57,526 nt of DNA from JARFQH01 sp041299015 (GTDB lineage: Bacteria; Desulfobacterota; Desulfobacteria; Desulfobacterales; SG8-13), in contig JBFYWB010000061.1 in NCBI GenBank assembly GCA_041299015.1, forward strand, positions 1 through 57,526. The letters run 5' to 3'. The notes below the pieces were generated by a model. That model did no database searches. It saw only the letters and a list, made by a program, of their open reading frames with translations, and was not told the origin of the DNA. Made by a program: the position numbers and the translations under genes. Of this stretch, positions 23,935-31,676 are shown piece by piece. How positions within the stretch are numbered: the stretch's first letter is position 1; each line of letters begins with the position of its first letter.

Positions 23935-24705
23935 TCACTTGTTCTTCCACGTCGGTCGCCGTTTTTCCTCGAAACTGCGGATGCCCTCCAGGGTGTCTTC
24001 GGTTTTCATCAGCACGTTGAGAAAGAGGTCGCTGACCCCGTTCAGGGCCTCCTGAAAATTCAGACCAAGATGTTTCTTTACGGCACGCTTGTTGAGGCGG
24101 ACGATCAGCGGGCTGGCGGTTCTAATCTCGCCGATCAACTGATCGAGCGCATCGGTAAAGCGGTCGTCGTCGGCCACATGGCTGACAAACCCCATCTGCA
24201 TCGCTTCTTCGGCGCCGTAACGCTTACCGGTCGTGCAGACTTCGACGGCTTTAGCCGGGCCGATGAGCTGCGGCAGGCGGATGGCGGCATAGGGCGGGAA
24301 AAAACCGAGCTTGATCTCGGGTTGACCTAAGAGCGCGGATTTGGCCGCAACGATCATATCGCAGGCGATGGCCAACTCCATGCCGCCGCCCAGACAGGCA
24401 CCGTGCACGCCGGCGATAACCGGCACTTCCATTTTGTCGATGCGCTCGAAGATGCCGTTGAACACCGCGATCATTTCCGACACCTTTTCCGGCTTGTGAT
24501 CGGCCACCTCCACGCCTGCGCACCAACTCGGTCCATCACCGAGAATGACCGTGCACTTGAGCTCGGCATCGAGGCGCTGCAGGTCGAGTTCGGCATTGAG
24601 TTCGGTCATCATGGCAACGTCGAGGATATTGTGTTTGGGCCGGGCGAGCGTGATTCGGGCGACGCCGTCGGTTTTCTTGATCTTGAGATGCTTGTAGGTC
24701 GTCAT
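23935..24705 (-). CDS. dch: cyclohexa-1,5-diene-1-carbonyl-CoA hydratase
   Basis: A 256-residue crotonase-fold enzyme with features of Dch/BamR, which adds water to the cyclic dienoyl-CoA made by benzoyl-CoA reductase, giving 6-hydroxycyclohex-1-ene-1-carbonyl-CoA. The segment ITLARPKHNILDVAMM near residues 18-33 and SWCAGVEVADHKPEKV near 60-75 are the subfamily marks that separate it from ordinary enoyl-CoA hydratases. GACLGGGMELAIACD and GQPEIKLGFFPPYAAIRLP provide the oxyanion hole and Glu. It lies in the same strand block as had and bamA, which catalyse the next two steps, and this supports the call. The ribosome binding site is weak. Confidence 0.93.
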   Translation of the reverse strand: MTTYKHLKIKKTDGVARITLARPKHNILDVAMMTELNAELDLQRLDAELKCTVILGDGPSWCAGVEVADHKPEKVSEMIAVFNGIFERIDKMEVPVIAGVHGACLGGGMELAIACDMIVAAKSALLGQPEIKLGFFPPYAAIRLPQLIGPAKAVEVCTTGKRYGAEEAMQMGFVSHVADDDRFTDALDQLIGEIRTASPLIVRLNKRAVKKHLGLNFQEALNGVSDLFLNVLMKTEDTLEGIRSFEEKRRPTWKNK

Positions 24706-24818
24706 GAGTCACCATTCCATTGTTTTGAAATCGTCAGCGGTATCGGTTCTTCCGGAAATTGGGCATTCGCTTCAGGCCAAGGCCGGGCCGAAGGATGCCG
24801 AATATGGCTGGGCGGTTT

Positions 24819-25253
24819 TCAAGCCTTCTTGAACACATAGTTCAGTTGGCCGTTGGGCAGCGTGTTGACGGCCGCGACCATTTCCATGCCGACCTTCAGC
24901 GCCTCTTGCGGCAGCTCGGCGGCAATCCGGCCGAACACCTTGTAGCCGCCGTAGTCGAGCAGGGCGATACAATAAGGCACGTCGTCCTGAAACCCGACCG
25001 GGGCAAACGCGAGCCGGCTGTAGGTGACCAACCGCCCGGTGCCGGAGACATCGAACCACTGCATGCGACTGGTCCGGCATTGGCAGCAATCCGCCCGCGG
25101 CGGGAAGAAGGCCCGGCCGCAATCCGCGCAGCGGGTGCCCGTGATCCGGCCGCCGTCAAGGTGGTCGATGAAAGCGTTGATCTTGCTGATGGCGGTGAAG
25201 CTGACCGTGCCGAATCTCTTGAAACGGTCGTCCACCTCTTTTGCATTGCTCAT
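24819..25253 (-). CDS. DUF35 OB-fold/zinc-ribbon partner of the adjacent thiolase
   Basis: A 144-residue protein with the DUF35 layout: an N-terminal helix, a rubredoxin-like zinc ribbon (CADCGRAFFPPRADCCQC, residues 42-59) and a C-terminal OB fold (GTGRLVTYSRLAFAPVGF, YGGYKVFGRIA). Its ATG overlaps the thiolase stop codon by four bases (ATGA, 25250-25253), so the two are made together. Such proteins form complexes with SCP-x-type thiolases and help bind acyl-CoA; BbsA with BbsB in the toluene pathway is a characterised example. Expected role: stable subunit of the thiolase encoded just upstream. Confidence 0.92.
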   Translation of the reverse strand: MSNAKEVDDRFKRFGTVSFTAISKINAFIDHLDGGRITGTRCADCGRAFFPPRADCCQCRTSRMQWFDVSGTGRLVTYSRLAFAPVGFQDDVPYCIALLDYGGYKVFGRIAAELPQEALKVGMEMVAAVNTLPNGQLNYVFKKA

Positions 25254-26422
25254 GAGTCCCTCCCGAGGATGGTCACGTTTCCGTAAATGCCCACCCCGCC
25301 GATGTTGTGAACCAATCCGATGGCCGGATCCTTGACCTGGATATCACCGGCTGCGCCTCTGAGCTGCATGACGATGGTGCGGATCTGCGATCCGCCGGTG
25401 GCACCGATCGGGTGACCTTTCGACAACAGTCCGCCGTCTACGTTGACCGGTATGCGGCCCTCTTTGTAGGTTGCCTGGCTGCGGATCAGTTCCCGGCCCT
25501 CACCGGGTTCTGCAAACCCCAGGTCTTCGTAAGCCATCAATTCGGCGATCGTAAAACAGTCGTGCACCTCCGCCACGTCGATCTCTTTGGGGGTGACGCC
25601 CGCCATTGCGTATGCCTGCCGGGCGGCCTCACGGGCGGCGGAGAGTCCCGTGAAAAGGTCCCGGCCGGCCAGATTGACGCTGGCCGTGGCCGCGCCGGCA
25701 CCCAGGATCCAGACCGGTTTGCGGCAGAATGCTTTTGTTTTCTCTTCGTTGGCCACGATAATGCAGGAACTGCCGTCGGCATTGGCACAGCAATCGCCGA
25801 CCCGCAGCGGGTCGGCCACCGGACCGGACATGCGGTTGTTCGGATCGCTGAACATGTCGAAGGTCACCGGCTTGCGGTAGACGGCGCGGTCGTTGAGTTG
25901 TCCGTAAGTGGCGGCCTTCACCCGGATCAGGGCCAGGTCGTCGGGCGTGGTGCCGTATGTTTCCATGTGGGCGCGGGCATACATGGCGTAGTAGGCCGGC
26001 ATCATGGTGCCGAAGGGGCTTTCCCACTGAATGTCAGCGCCGCGACCCATGCGCTCCTGTGACTCGGAGGAGGAAATCTCCGACATTTTCTGAAAGCCGA
26101 GCACGGCCACCATGCTGTGCAGGCCGGATTTCACCAGCGCATAGGCCAGGCGCAGTCCGGTGCTGCTCGACGAGCAGAGGCTCTCGACATAAAAGGTCGG
26201 CTGCGGGTTAAGGCCGAGGTATTCCGCGATGACGCCGGCCGGCGACCGTTGTTTGTCGTACTCCGGCGCCGAGCAGACCACCGATGCGTCGATATCGGCG
26301 CTGGTGATGCCGGCGTCTTCAACGGCGTCCTTGAACCCGTCGAACGCCAGTTCCCTGATCGATCCCGGATATTGCCGAACGAATTTGCTCTGTCCGACAC
26401 CGATGATGGCTACCTTGTTCAT
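25250..26422 (-). CDS. SCP-x/BbsB-type thiolase
   Basis: A 390-residue thiolase-fold protein paired with a DUF35 subunit. Catalytic positions are Cys in ESLCSSSSTGLRLAYA near residue 82, His in VHDCFTIAELM, His in SKGHPIGATGGSQ, and a C-terminal HNIGGVGIYGN in place of the CxGxG of AtoB. That C-terminus and the DUF35 partner place it with SCP-x/BbsB thiolases. In this operon it most likely cleaves 3-oxopimeloyl-CoA to glutaryl-CoA and acetyl-CoA, but benzoylsuccinyl-like or other branched 3-oxoacyl-CoAs are possible. I use ATG 26422 (MNKVAIIGVG); a TTG 18 bases upstream is the alternative. Confidence 0.9.
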   Translation of the reverse strand: MNKVAIIGVGQSKFVRQYPGSIRELAFDGFKDAVEDAGITSADIDASVVCSAPEYDKQRSPAGVIAEYLGLNPQPTFYVESLCSSSSTGLRLAYALVKSGLHSMVAVLGFQKMSEISSSESQERMGRGADIQWESPFGTMMPAYYAMYARAHMETYGTTPDDLALIRVKAATYGQLNDRAVYRKPVTFDMFSDPNNRMSGPVADPLRVGDCCANADGSSCIIVANEEKTKAFCRKPVWILGAGAATASVNLAGRDLFTGLSAAREAARQAYAMAGVTPKEIDVAEVHDCFTIAELMAYEDLGFAEPGEGRELIRSQATYKEGRIPVNVDGGLLSKGHPIGATGGSQIRTIVMQLRGAAGDIQVKDPAIGLVHNIGGVGIYGNVTILGRDS

Positions 26423-26558
26423 GGCTGCGTTGCCCTTCAATAAGAATTAAGATGTCCAAAGAAATGACCATTCCCTGTTTGCGATTGCGGGCCCCGTTCG
26501 GAAGCCGCAGGCGCGAGGTTCACAAACCGGTCAACCCGAATTCGGCCAGTTCCGGGTC

Positions 26559-27308
26559 TTAGATATACTGCCCGCCATCGACCTTGATGACCTCGCCGGT
26601 GATGTGGCGGGCCTTGTCCGAGGCCAGGAAAGAAACGACGTGTGCCAGGTCTTCCGGTTGCCCCACGCGCTTGAGCACGATTTCGGCCATCGCCAGGTCG
26701 ATGATCTTCTGGCGCGCCTCGGATTCCCTGAGCATCGCGGTTTCGATCAGACCGGGCGCCACGGCATTGACGTTGACCCCGAAAGCCCCGAGTTCCTTGG
26801 CCAGGGCTTTGGTCAGGCCGATGATGCCGGCCTTGGAGGCGGAGTAGTTCATCTGGCCGAACTTGCCGCGCAGTCCGTTGATGGAGGTGATGTTGATGAT
26901 CTTGCCGTATTTCTGCTCCTTGAAGAGCGGTGCCGTGTGACGGATAAAGTTAAAGTAACCCTTCAGGTTGACCTCGATGACGCGGTCCCACTGTTCCTCG
27001 GACATCTTCCAGGAAACCCCGTCCCAGTTCATCCCGGCGTTGTTGACCAGGATCTGTAGGCTGCCGAAAGCCTCTATGGCCGCCCTTACGGCGGCGGCGG
27101 CCTCTTCAAAAGAAGCGATGTCGCATCTGAAGGCCACGGCCTTGCAGCCCAGATCTCGAATTTCCGCGGCGATCTTTTGGGCTTCCTCTTCGTGTTTGCG
27201 GAAGGTGAGGCACACGTTGGCGCCTTCACGGGCCAATTCTTGCGCAATGGCCGCTCCGATGCCCTGGGATCCCCCGGTAACGATGGCATTTTTCCCCTCG
27301 AGAAGCAT
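26559..27308 (-). CDS. short-chain dehydrogenase/reductase (FabG/PhaB-like)
   Basis: A 249-residue classical SDR. The cofactor site is IVTGGSQGIGAAIA (residues 9-22), NNAGMN marks the fold, and the catalytic Ser-Tyr-Lys set lies in TSINGLRGKFGQMNYSASK. The VNAVAPGLIETAM and GEVIKVDGGQYI segments are typical of 3-oxoacyl-(ACP/CoA) reductases. The residues after the second beta strand (TFRKHEEE) suggest NADP(H) preference, as in FabG. It lies 30 bases downstream of bamA, so its substrate is probably a 3-hydroxy/3-oxoacyl-CoA formed after ring cleavage, overlapping in function with the fused dehydrogenase. GGAGAG precedes ATG. Confidence 0.92.
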   Translation of the reverse strand: MLLEGKNAIVTGGSQGIGAAIAQELAREGANVCLTFRKHEEEAQKIAAEIRDLGCKAVAFRCDIASFEEAAAAVRAAIEAFGSLQILVNNAGMNWDGVSWKMSEEQWDRVIEVNLKGYFNFIRHTAPLFKEQKYGKIINITSINGLRGKFGQMNYSASKAGIIGLTKALAKELGAFGVNVNAVAPGLIETAMLRESEARQKIIDLAMAEIVLKRVGQPEDLAHVVSFLASDKARHITGEVIKVDGGQYI

Positions 27309-27338
27309 GGTTCTCTCCTTCCGTGTCTGAAAAGCGGT

Positions 27339-28472
27339 TTAGCTCTGCGGTTTGCCGAGCACAGCCGCCATGAACTCTAAATCGAACGCGTCGCTACGGG
27401 CCAATCGTCGGCGGAACTCGATAAAGTCGATGGTATCTTTTCCGGTTATCTTTTTGGTGTTGAAGGCGTTGAATCCCAGATAGGCTTCGCTGTTCATGTT
27501 GACCGCCAGCCAATGGCGGTTGATGACCTTGGCTTGGTCCCAGAAGAATTTCTTTTTCAGGCGGATGCCTTCGACACTCTTGATCAGACAGCCGGGGAAA
27601 AGGTTGGTGTACGTCCACAGGATTTTGTCGACTTCGGCATCCAGCCGCTCGAAATCGATGCGCGCGTTTTTAACGAGATCACGTGCTTGGCGAGCCTCTT
27701 CGCCGGTCTTGAATTCGCCGTAAACGATTTCACCGTCGGCCACGTAGGTATCGGTGGTTACGGCTGGGTTGCGAAGCCAACCGCCCTCCTGTTTGATGAC
27801 CGGTACGCACTTGGAGACCAGACCCAGGCGCTGCATCTTGTAGGCACTCCACATTTCGCAGGAAACGCAGTTCCACATGGCCATTTCCATGGGCAGCATC
27901 CAGGGCAGAAAATCACTGCTGCCGCCATCCGGCGCGGAACCGTGACGGGGACCGGCCTGGCCGAAAATGGCGAGGTCACTGGCCAGGGTCGTGTCGCAGG
28001 CCATGCCGATTTCCTGTCCGCCCGCCACACGCATGCCGTTGACCCTGCAGATGGTCGGTTTTTTGCAGGTGAGGATGCTGTCGACCATGGCGTTGAAGAG
28101 ATCCATGTAAACGCCGTATTCGTTGGGCCGTCCGGCATAGTATTCGGCATATTCCTTGGTGTTGCCGCCGGTGCAGAAGGCCCTGTCGCCGACCGCGGTG
28201 AAAATGGCGGCTACAACCGAATGGTCGGCTGAAGCCCGCTGAAATCCGGCGATGACGCCCTTGACCATTTCGGTGGTATACGAATTGTACTGCTTAGGGT
28301 TGTTGAGGGTGATCCAGGCGGAGTGGAGGCCGTCGATCGGTTTGCCCCGGGGGTCGCGAATCGGTTTTTTTTCAAACATGACTCCGGGTGCCGTACTCGA
28401 AAAATGTTCATCGCCCCAGAGAAAATGGTCTTTGCTGCCGGACTCCCGCGGTAACCAGTTTAGATCGGACAT
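27339..28472 (-). CDS. bamA: 6-oxocyclohex-1-ene-1-carbonyl-CoA hydrolase (ring-cleaving)
   Basis: A 377-residue crotonase-superfamily protein with the size and sequence of BamA/Oah, the enzyme that hydrolytically opens the ring to 3-hydroxypimeloyl-CoA and is the usual marker gene of anaerobic aromatic degradation. Recognisable segments are DGLHSAWITLNNPKQYNSYT near residue 48, DRAFCTGGNTKEYAEYYAGR near 113, CRVNGMRVAGGQEIGMACD near 150 and GQAGPRHGSAPDGGSSDFLP near 177. All are longer and different from ordinary enoyl-CoA hydratases. AAAGGAGATGCGCC precedes ATG. It is the first gene of the minus-strand block and has its own promoter upstream. BamA shows that the organism can metabolise benzoyl-CoA-type intermediates. 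Confidence 0.96.
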   Translation of the reverse strand: MSDLNWLPRESGSKDHFLWGDEHFSSTAPGVMFEKKPIRDPRGKPIDGLHSAWITLNNPKQYNSYTTEMVKGVIAGFQRASADHSVVAAIFTAVGDRAFCTGGNTKEYAEYYAGRPNEYGVYMDLFNAMVDSILTCKKPTICRVNGMRVAGGQEIGMACDTTLASDLAIFGQAGPRHGSAPDGGSSDFLPWMLPMEMAMWNCVSCEMWSAYKMQRLGLVSKCVPVIKQEGGWLRNPAVTTDTYVADGEIVYGEFKTGEEARQARDLVKNARIDFERLDAEVDKILWTYTNLFPGCLIKSVEGIRLKKKFFWDQAKVINRHWLAVNMNSEAYLGFNAFNTKKITGKDTIDFIEFRRRLARSDAFDLEFMAAVLGKPQS

Positions 28473-28572
28473 GGCGCATCTCCTTTGAAGAAATGAGTAT
28501 TGCCAACGTTATCGGTGTGATAGGCTCTTAACTTTCTAAACGGCGTTCAATTGATAACATGACGTTACTTTA

Positions 28573-28606
28573 TAGCTATATATTAGCTACGCCTACAACA
28601 AGTCAA
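28573..28606 (-). promoter_or_regulatory. bamA promoter with overlapping palindrome
   Basis: On the minus strand TTGACT (28606-28601) and TATATA (28582-28577) are separated by 18 bases, about 105 bases upstream of bamA. TAGCTA occurs at 28573-28578 and again at 28584-28589 with a 5-base AT spacer, so a symmetric element lies across the -10. It is a candidate operator for aromatic-responsive control; no regulator gene is adjacent. Confidence 0.55.
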
Positions 28607-28724
28607 GAAAAAAATGTCGCCGCCGCTGCCGGAGCAAAGAGGGTCTGCCTCCGGCGGACTCCTGGACCGATCGGGCAGCCGAGGACCGCCTTCCCCCTGA
28701 GATTGAAATGCGGTTTGCGCATGC

Positions 28725-28751
28725 TTGACAGACGATTGCGGGCATTGTAGA
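28725..28751 (+). promoter_or_regulatory. possible promoter for the acetyltransferase pair
   Basis: TTGACA at 28725-28730 is a perfect -35. The best -10 is TGTAGA at 28746-28751 with a short 15-base spacer, so the call is tentative. Confidence 0.35.
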
Positions 28752-28803
28752 GGAGGTCGATTCACGCTTGTGCCATCTTACTTGTGCAAAGGAGAGTGAC
28801 CCG

Positions 28804-29358
28804 GTGCGTTATCCGAAAGAAGTCGTGCTCAAAGACAAAACGGAGGCGATCATCCGCCCACTCGTAAAAGAGGACGAACCGAAACTGGTTGAATTGTATG
28901 CGACGCTTCCCGAAAAAGACCGTTGGTTCATGCGTCACGATGTGATGAATCCGGATGTCGTCCGCCGTATGATCGCGGCCATTGGCAAGGGGAATGTCAT
29001 ATCGATGGTGGCGTTCGTCGGTGACGGCATCGTGGCCCACGCCAGCTTGCTGATGCGGGGGTATGGGTGTACCCGGCATGTCGGCAGGCTGAGGATCGCG
29101 GTTATGCCGGAGTTCCGGCACAAGCGTCTGGGCACCTGGATTCTGCTCGATCTCATTCAACTGGGCATGGACCAGGGGTTGGACGACATACGGGCCGATT
29201 TCGTAGTCGGGATCGAGGATGCGGCGATCGAGGCGGCCCGTAAACTCGATTTCTTCAAGGTGGCGGTTCTGCCGGAGTACGTGAAGAGCCCAAGGGGCAC
29301 TAGATACGACCTGCAGGTGATGATCAAGCGGTTACACCGGGGCTGGGGTGATTTTTAA
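28804..29358 (+). CDS. GNAT-family N-acetyltransferase
   Basis: A 184-residue GNAT protein starting at GTG 28804 (VRYPKEVVLKDKTEAIIRPL), preceded by AAAGGAG; a TTG at 28768 is an alternative. The acetyl-CoA site appears as GRLRIAVMPEFRHKRLGTWILLDLIQLG near residues 94-121, with the R-x-x-R/K-L-G-T version of the pyrophosphate loop. GNATs of this kind are often joined to CoA-ligase domains in Pat-type protein lysine acetyltransferases, but here the domain stands alone. It is followed nine bases later by an AcuA-like gene, and the pair is divergent from the aromatic CoA operon, so protein acetylation of CoA ligases is a possible role (inference). Confidence 0.88.
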   Translation: MRYPKEVVLKDKTEAIIRPLVKEDEPKLVELYATLPEKDRWFMRHDVMNPDVVRRMIAAIGKGNVISMVAFVGDGIVAHASLLMRGYGCTRHVGRLRIAVMPEFRHKRLGTWILLDLIQLGMDQGLDDIRADFVVGIEDAAIEAARKLDFFKVAVLPEYVKSPRGTRYDLQVMIKRLHRGWGDF

Positions 29359-29367
29359 CAGGCGCTT

Positions 29368-30003
29368 ATGCACGATCGACGCAAAGAAGAACGGCAACTC
29401 AGCGTACCCAAGGGTTCCGTGATCATCCGTTCCTTCTGCAGCTCAGAAGAAATCCGGCAGTATCGGTTCAACCCGCAGTTTGCCAGCCACGCCCAATACC
29501 GGTCTCTCTACACCCGGCGGCAGAGCCTGGAAGACAATGCCGAACAGCCCGACGGCAATGTCACCCTGGCCTTGGCCGACGGCAATTTGATTGTCGGATT
29601 CGGGGTGCTGGCCTATCCCGAAGCGGGGGAGCGTTGGGCCGAGTTGGGGCACCAGGTCATGATGGAAGTCAAGGCGATCGAGACCTGCCGCGACTGGCGC
29701 TCTCAGGGTCTGGCCAGGGGCATCCTCGGCATGCTGTTGAATCACCCGTTCGTGGAAGACAAAATCGTGTATATGGTCGGCTATTCCTGGACTTGGGATC
29801 TGGACGGCACCAAAAAAACCGTGCAGCAATACAGCCGGATGCTGATCAGACTCTTCGAGCCCTTCGGATTCGTTGAATACCAGACCAACGAACCCAACAT
29901 CTGCCTCAAACCGGAAAACGTTTTCATGGGCAGGATCGGGAAAAACGTTTCCTTGAAGGTGCAGAACGACTTCAAATGGCTGCGTTTCGGCATGCTTCCC
30001 TGA
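29368..30003 (+). CDS. AcuA-like GNAT protein acetyltransferase
   Basis: A 211-residue protein resembling Bacillus AcuA across its length as I remember it: the central ERWAELGHQVMMEVKAIET, then RDWRSQGLARGILGMLL (acetyl-CoA loop), YSWTWDLDGTKKTVQQY, and the C-terminal MGRIGKNVSLKVQNDF. AcuA acetylates a catalytic Lys of acetyl-CoA synthetase and switches it off. In this window several AMP-forming ligases are available as targets. The gene lies nine bases after another GNAT gene and its TGA abuts the yvcK stop codon from the other strand (TGATCA). The AcuA relation is from recalled family sequence and should be checked by alignment. Confidence 0.78.
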   Translation: MHDRRKEERQLSVPKGSVIIRSFCSSEEIRQYRFNPQFASHAQYRSLYTRRQSLEDNAEQPDGNVTLALADGNLIVGFGVLAYPEAGERWAELGHQVMMEVKAIETCRDWRSQGLARGILGMLLNHPFVEDKIVYMVGYSWTWDLDGTKKTVQQYSRMLIRLFEPFGFVEYQTNEPNICLKPENVFMGRIGKNVSLKVQNDFKWLRFGMLP

Positions 30004-30972
30004 TCAAGGCGCCGTGATGACCTCTTTTATCAGTGCCGCGAGCTTGCGCGAGTCATGGCGCACGATGCCGGCCGAGCTTTCCAGCAAATCGAGCGCATAA
30101 ATCTTGCGCTCGTCCCACCAACCGTCCCAGTTGTCGAGTTCGACAAACTCCGCTTTCTGTTCATGATAGCGCTGCAGCAGCTCCGCACTCGGCCGGCAGT
30201 GGTTGTAAATGACCCCGCTCAGCGGCCTTCCGATCGCTTCTTCGAGCGTCTTGACGAATTCGCGGCCGGTAAACTGATGCGTTTCTCCGAACTTGGTCAT
30301 GATGTTGAGGATGAACAGGACCGGCGCATCGGTTTTCTGCAGGCCCTGCTTGACGCCCGGCACGATCAGGCTCGGAACGATACTGGTGAACAGGTCTCCG
30401 GGACCGATCACGATCATATCGGCCCGCCGAATCGCCTCCAGGACCGGTGGATAGACGGAGATGGAATTGCTGTGGTGGGGAACGAGAAAGACGTCGCGGA
30501 TTTTTTCACGCTGCGTGCCGCGCGGCATGTCGATGGCGGTTTCACCGTAAATGCGGGTACCGTCGGTCAACTCCGCCACCAGGGTCGCCTTGTCGATGGT
30601 AACGGGCAGGATGTGGCCGCGCACATCCAGAATTTCGGCCAGCGCTCGGATACCGGAGGGGAAGCTGCCCGTGTAGCGCGACAACATCGTCATCAACATG
30701 TTTCCGGCGTTGTGGCCGGCCAGACGCCGGTCGGCGGTGAAGCGCTTCAGGAAGATGGTGCGGGCGATGTCGCGATGCGGCGATAGGGCCAGGATGCATT
30801 TCAGGACATCACCCGGCGGAAGAATGCCCAGTTCGTCCCGCAGACGACCCGTGCTGCCGCCGCTGTCGACCATGGAGACGACCGCGGTGATATCGAGAAA
30901 CTCGAGATCCCTGAGGCCTGCCAGAAGCGCGTATTGACCGCTGCCACCGCCTATGGTCACGATTTTATGCAT
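30004..30972 (-). CDS. yvcK: gluconeogenesis factor YvcK family protein (CofD-like)
   Basis: A 322-residue CofD-like Rossmann protein. It begins with the nucleotide-sugar loop VTIGGGSGQYALLAGLRDL and has SMVDSGGSTGRLRDELGILPPGD (read in part), HNAGNMLMTML and IGPGDLFTSIVPSLIVPGV, all standard YvcK landmarks. YvcK proteins bind UDP-sugars and influence cell-wall precursor synthesis and growth on gluconeogenic carbon; the N-terminal half is better conserved than the tail. An enzyme activity is not established. It converges exactly on the AcuA-like gene with no spacer and is followed upstream by an 80-base gap with no clear promoter. Confidence 0.9.
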   Translation of the reverse strand: MHKIVTIGGGSGQYALLAGLRDLEFLDITAVVSMVDSGGSTGRLRDELGILPPGDVLKCILALSPHRDIARTIFLKRFTADRRLAGHNAGNMLMTMLSRYTGSFPSGIRALAEILDVRGHILPVTIDKATLVAELTDGTRIYGETAIDMPRGTQREKIRDVFLVPHHSNSISVYPPVLEAIRRADMIVIGPGDLFTSIVPSLIVPGVKQGLQKTDAPVLFILNIMTKFGETHQFTGREFVKTLEEAIGRPLSGVIYNHCRPSAELLQRYHEQKAEFVELDNWDGWWDERKIYALDLLESSAGIVRHDSRKLAALIKEVITAP

Positions 30973-31052
30973 GGTCGCATCAGAAAAGCGAAAAAATGGG
31001 GCCGCCGGTTGTCAAGGGTATGCGGGAAGAAGCAGTAAGGAAACCTTACGGC

Positions 31053-31403
31053 CTACCTGACCCCCAACTCTTCCTGCAACCAATCTCTCAGGTCGCCTTC
31101 GACCGCATAAACGCCCTTGAGCTCGCAGACCGGTTTCTGGAACTGTTGCGGCAGTTCGAATCTGGCCAATTCGGTTGCTTCCTCTGAATTTCGACGGATC
31201 AAATAGACATAAAAGGGCTTGGACCAGCAATTGACGACGAAATAGTGGGTGAAATCGTTTTTCGAACGAATCACATATCCGTCCCCGCGGGCCCAGTTGT
31301 TGCCCCACTCAAGATATAACCGGACCGCTTCTTCCGGTGTCATGTTCCAGTTGACCTCGTCAACCAGTTCCCGGTCTTTTTTGAGTTCGGCAAGGGTCAG
31401 CAT
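31053..31403 (-). CDS. hypothetical protein, small and acidic
   Basis: A 116-residue soluble protein (MLTLAELKKDRELVDEVNWN...) with a conserved-looking block TPEEAVRLYLEWGNNWARGD and aromatic strands YFVVNCWSKPFYVYLIRR. AGGAGA precedes ATG, supporting a real gene. It has no signal peptide, no metal motif and only two Cys. I do not recognise the family. It lies between yvcK and the divergent ParA gene. Confidence 0.7.
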   Translation of the reverse strand: MLTLAELKKDRELVDEVNWNMTPEEAVRLYLEWGNNWARGDGYVIRSKNDFTHYFVVNCWSKPFYVYLIRRNSEEATELARFELPQQFQKPVCELKGVYAVEGDLRDWLQEELGVR

Positions 31404-31602
31404 GGCAATCTCCTGTGGCGCGGTGTCGCCAGCGGTTCATGGACCAGTAGACGTCGACCGGCGGCGTTGGTTCATGGGTGTGAACCGATGATTATTTTTA
31501 AACGAATTGTGACTACCATGAAACGTCGCAAAGAAAAAGTCAAGATTCGACCGGCAAAACGTCGAAAATCAGCGTGAGGCGGGGGTGGGGCTGAAAAATG
31601 GG

Positions 31603-31629
31603 TTGATTGTGCGGGAAGATTTTTATAAT
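31603..31629 (+). promoter_or_regulatory. promoter upstream of the ParA-like gene
   Basis: A perfect TATAAT at 31624-31629 with TTGATT at 31603-31608 (15-base spacer), 47 bases before the ParA ATG. Confidence 0.45.
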
Positions 31630-31676
31630 GGAAGAATGCAAGAAAAGAATCCAACTGACCAATCAGGGAACCGCAC

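Larger units (their letters stand above)
28473..28803. other. 331-base divergent regulatory region between bamA and the GNAT gene
   Basis: It contains the bamA promoter with a TAGCTA palindrome (28573-28606) and a weaker promoter for the acetyltransferase pair (28725-28751). Between them is an inverted repeat, GCCGGAG...CTCCGGC, at about 28637-28664. GTTATC and GATAAC half-sites between about 28508 and 28557 form a loose inverted repeat in the bamA leader. No coding sequence is evident. Confidence 0.6.

Noticed and set aside
28637..28664. Inverted repeat GCCGGAG/CTCCGGC as a terminator
   Set aside because: No T-run follows directly on either strand and no gene ends here; it lies in a divergent promoter region.
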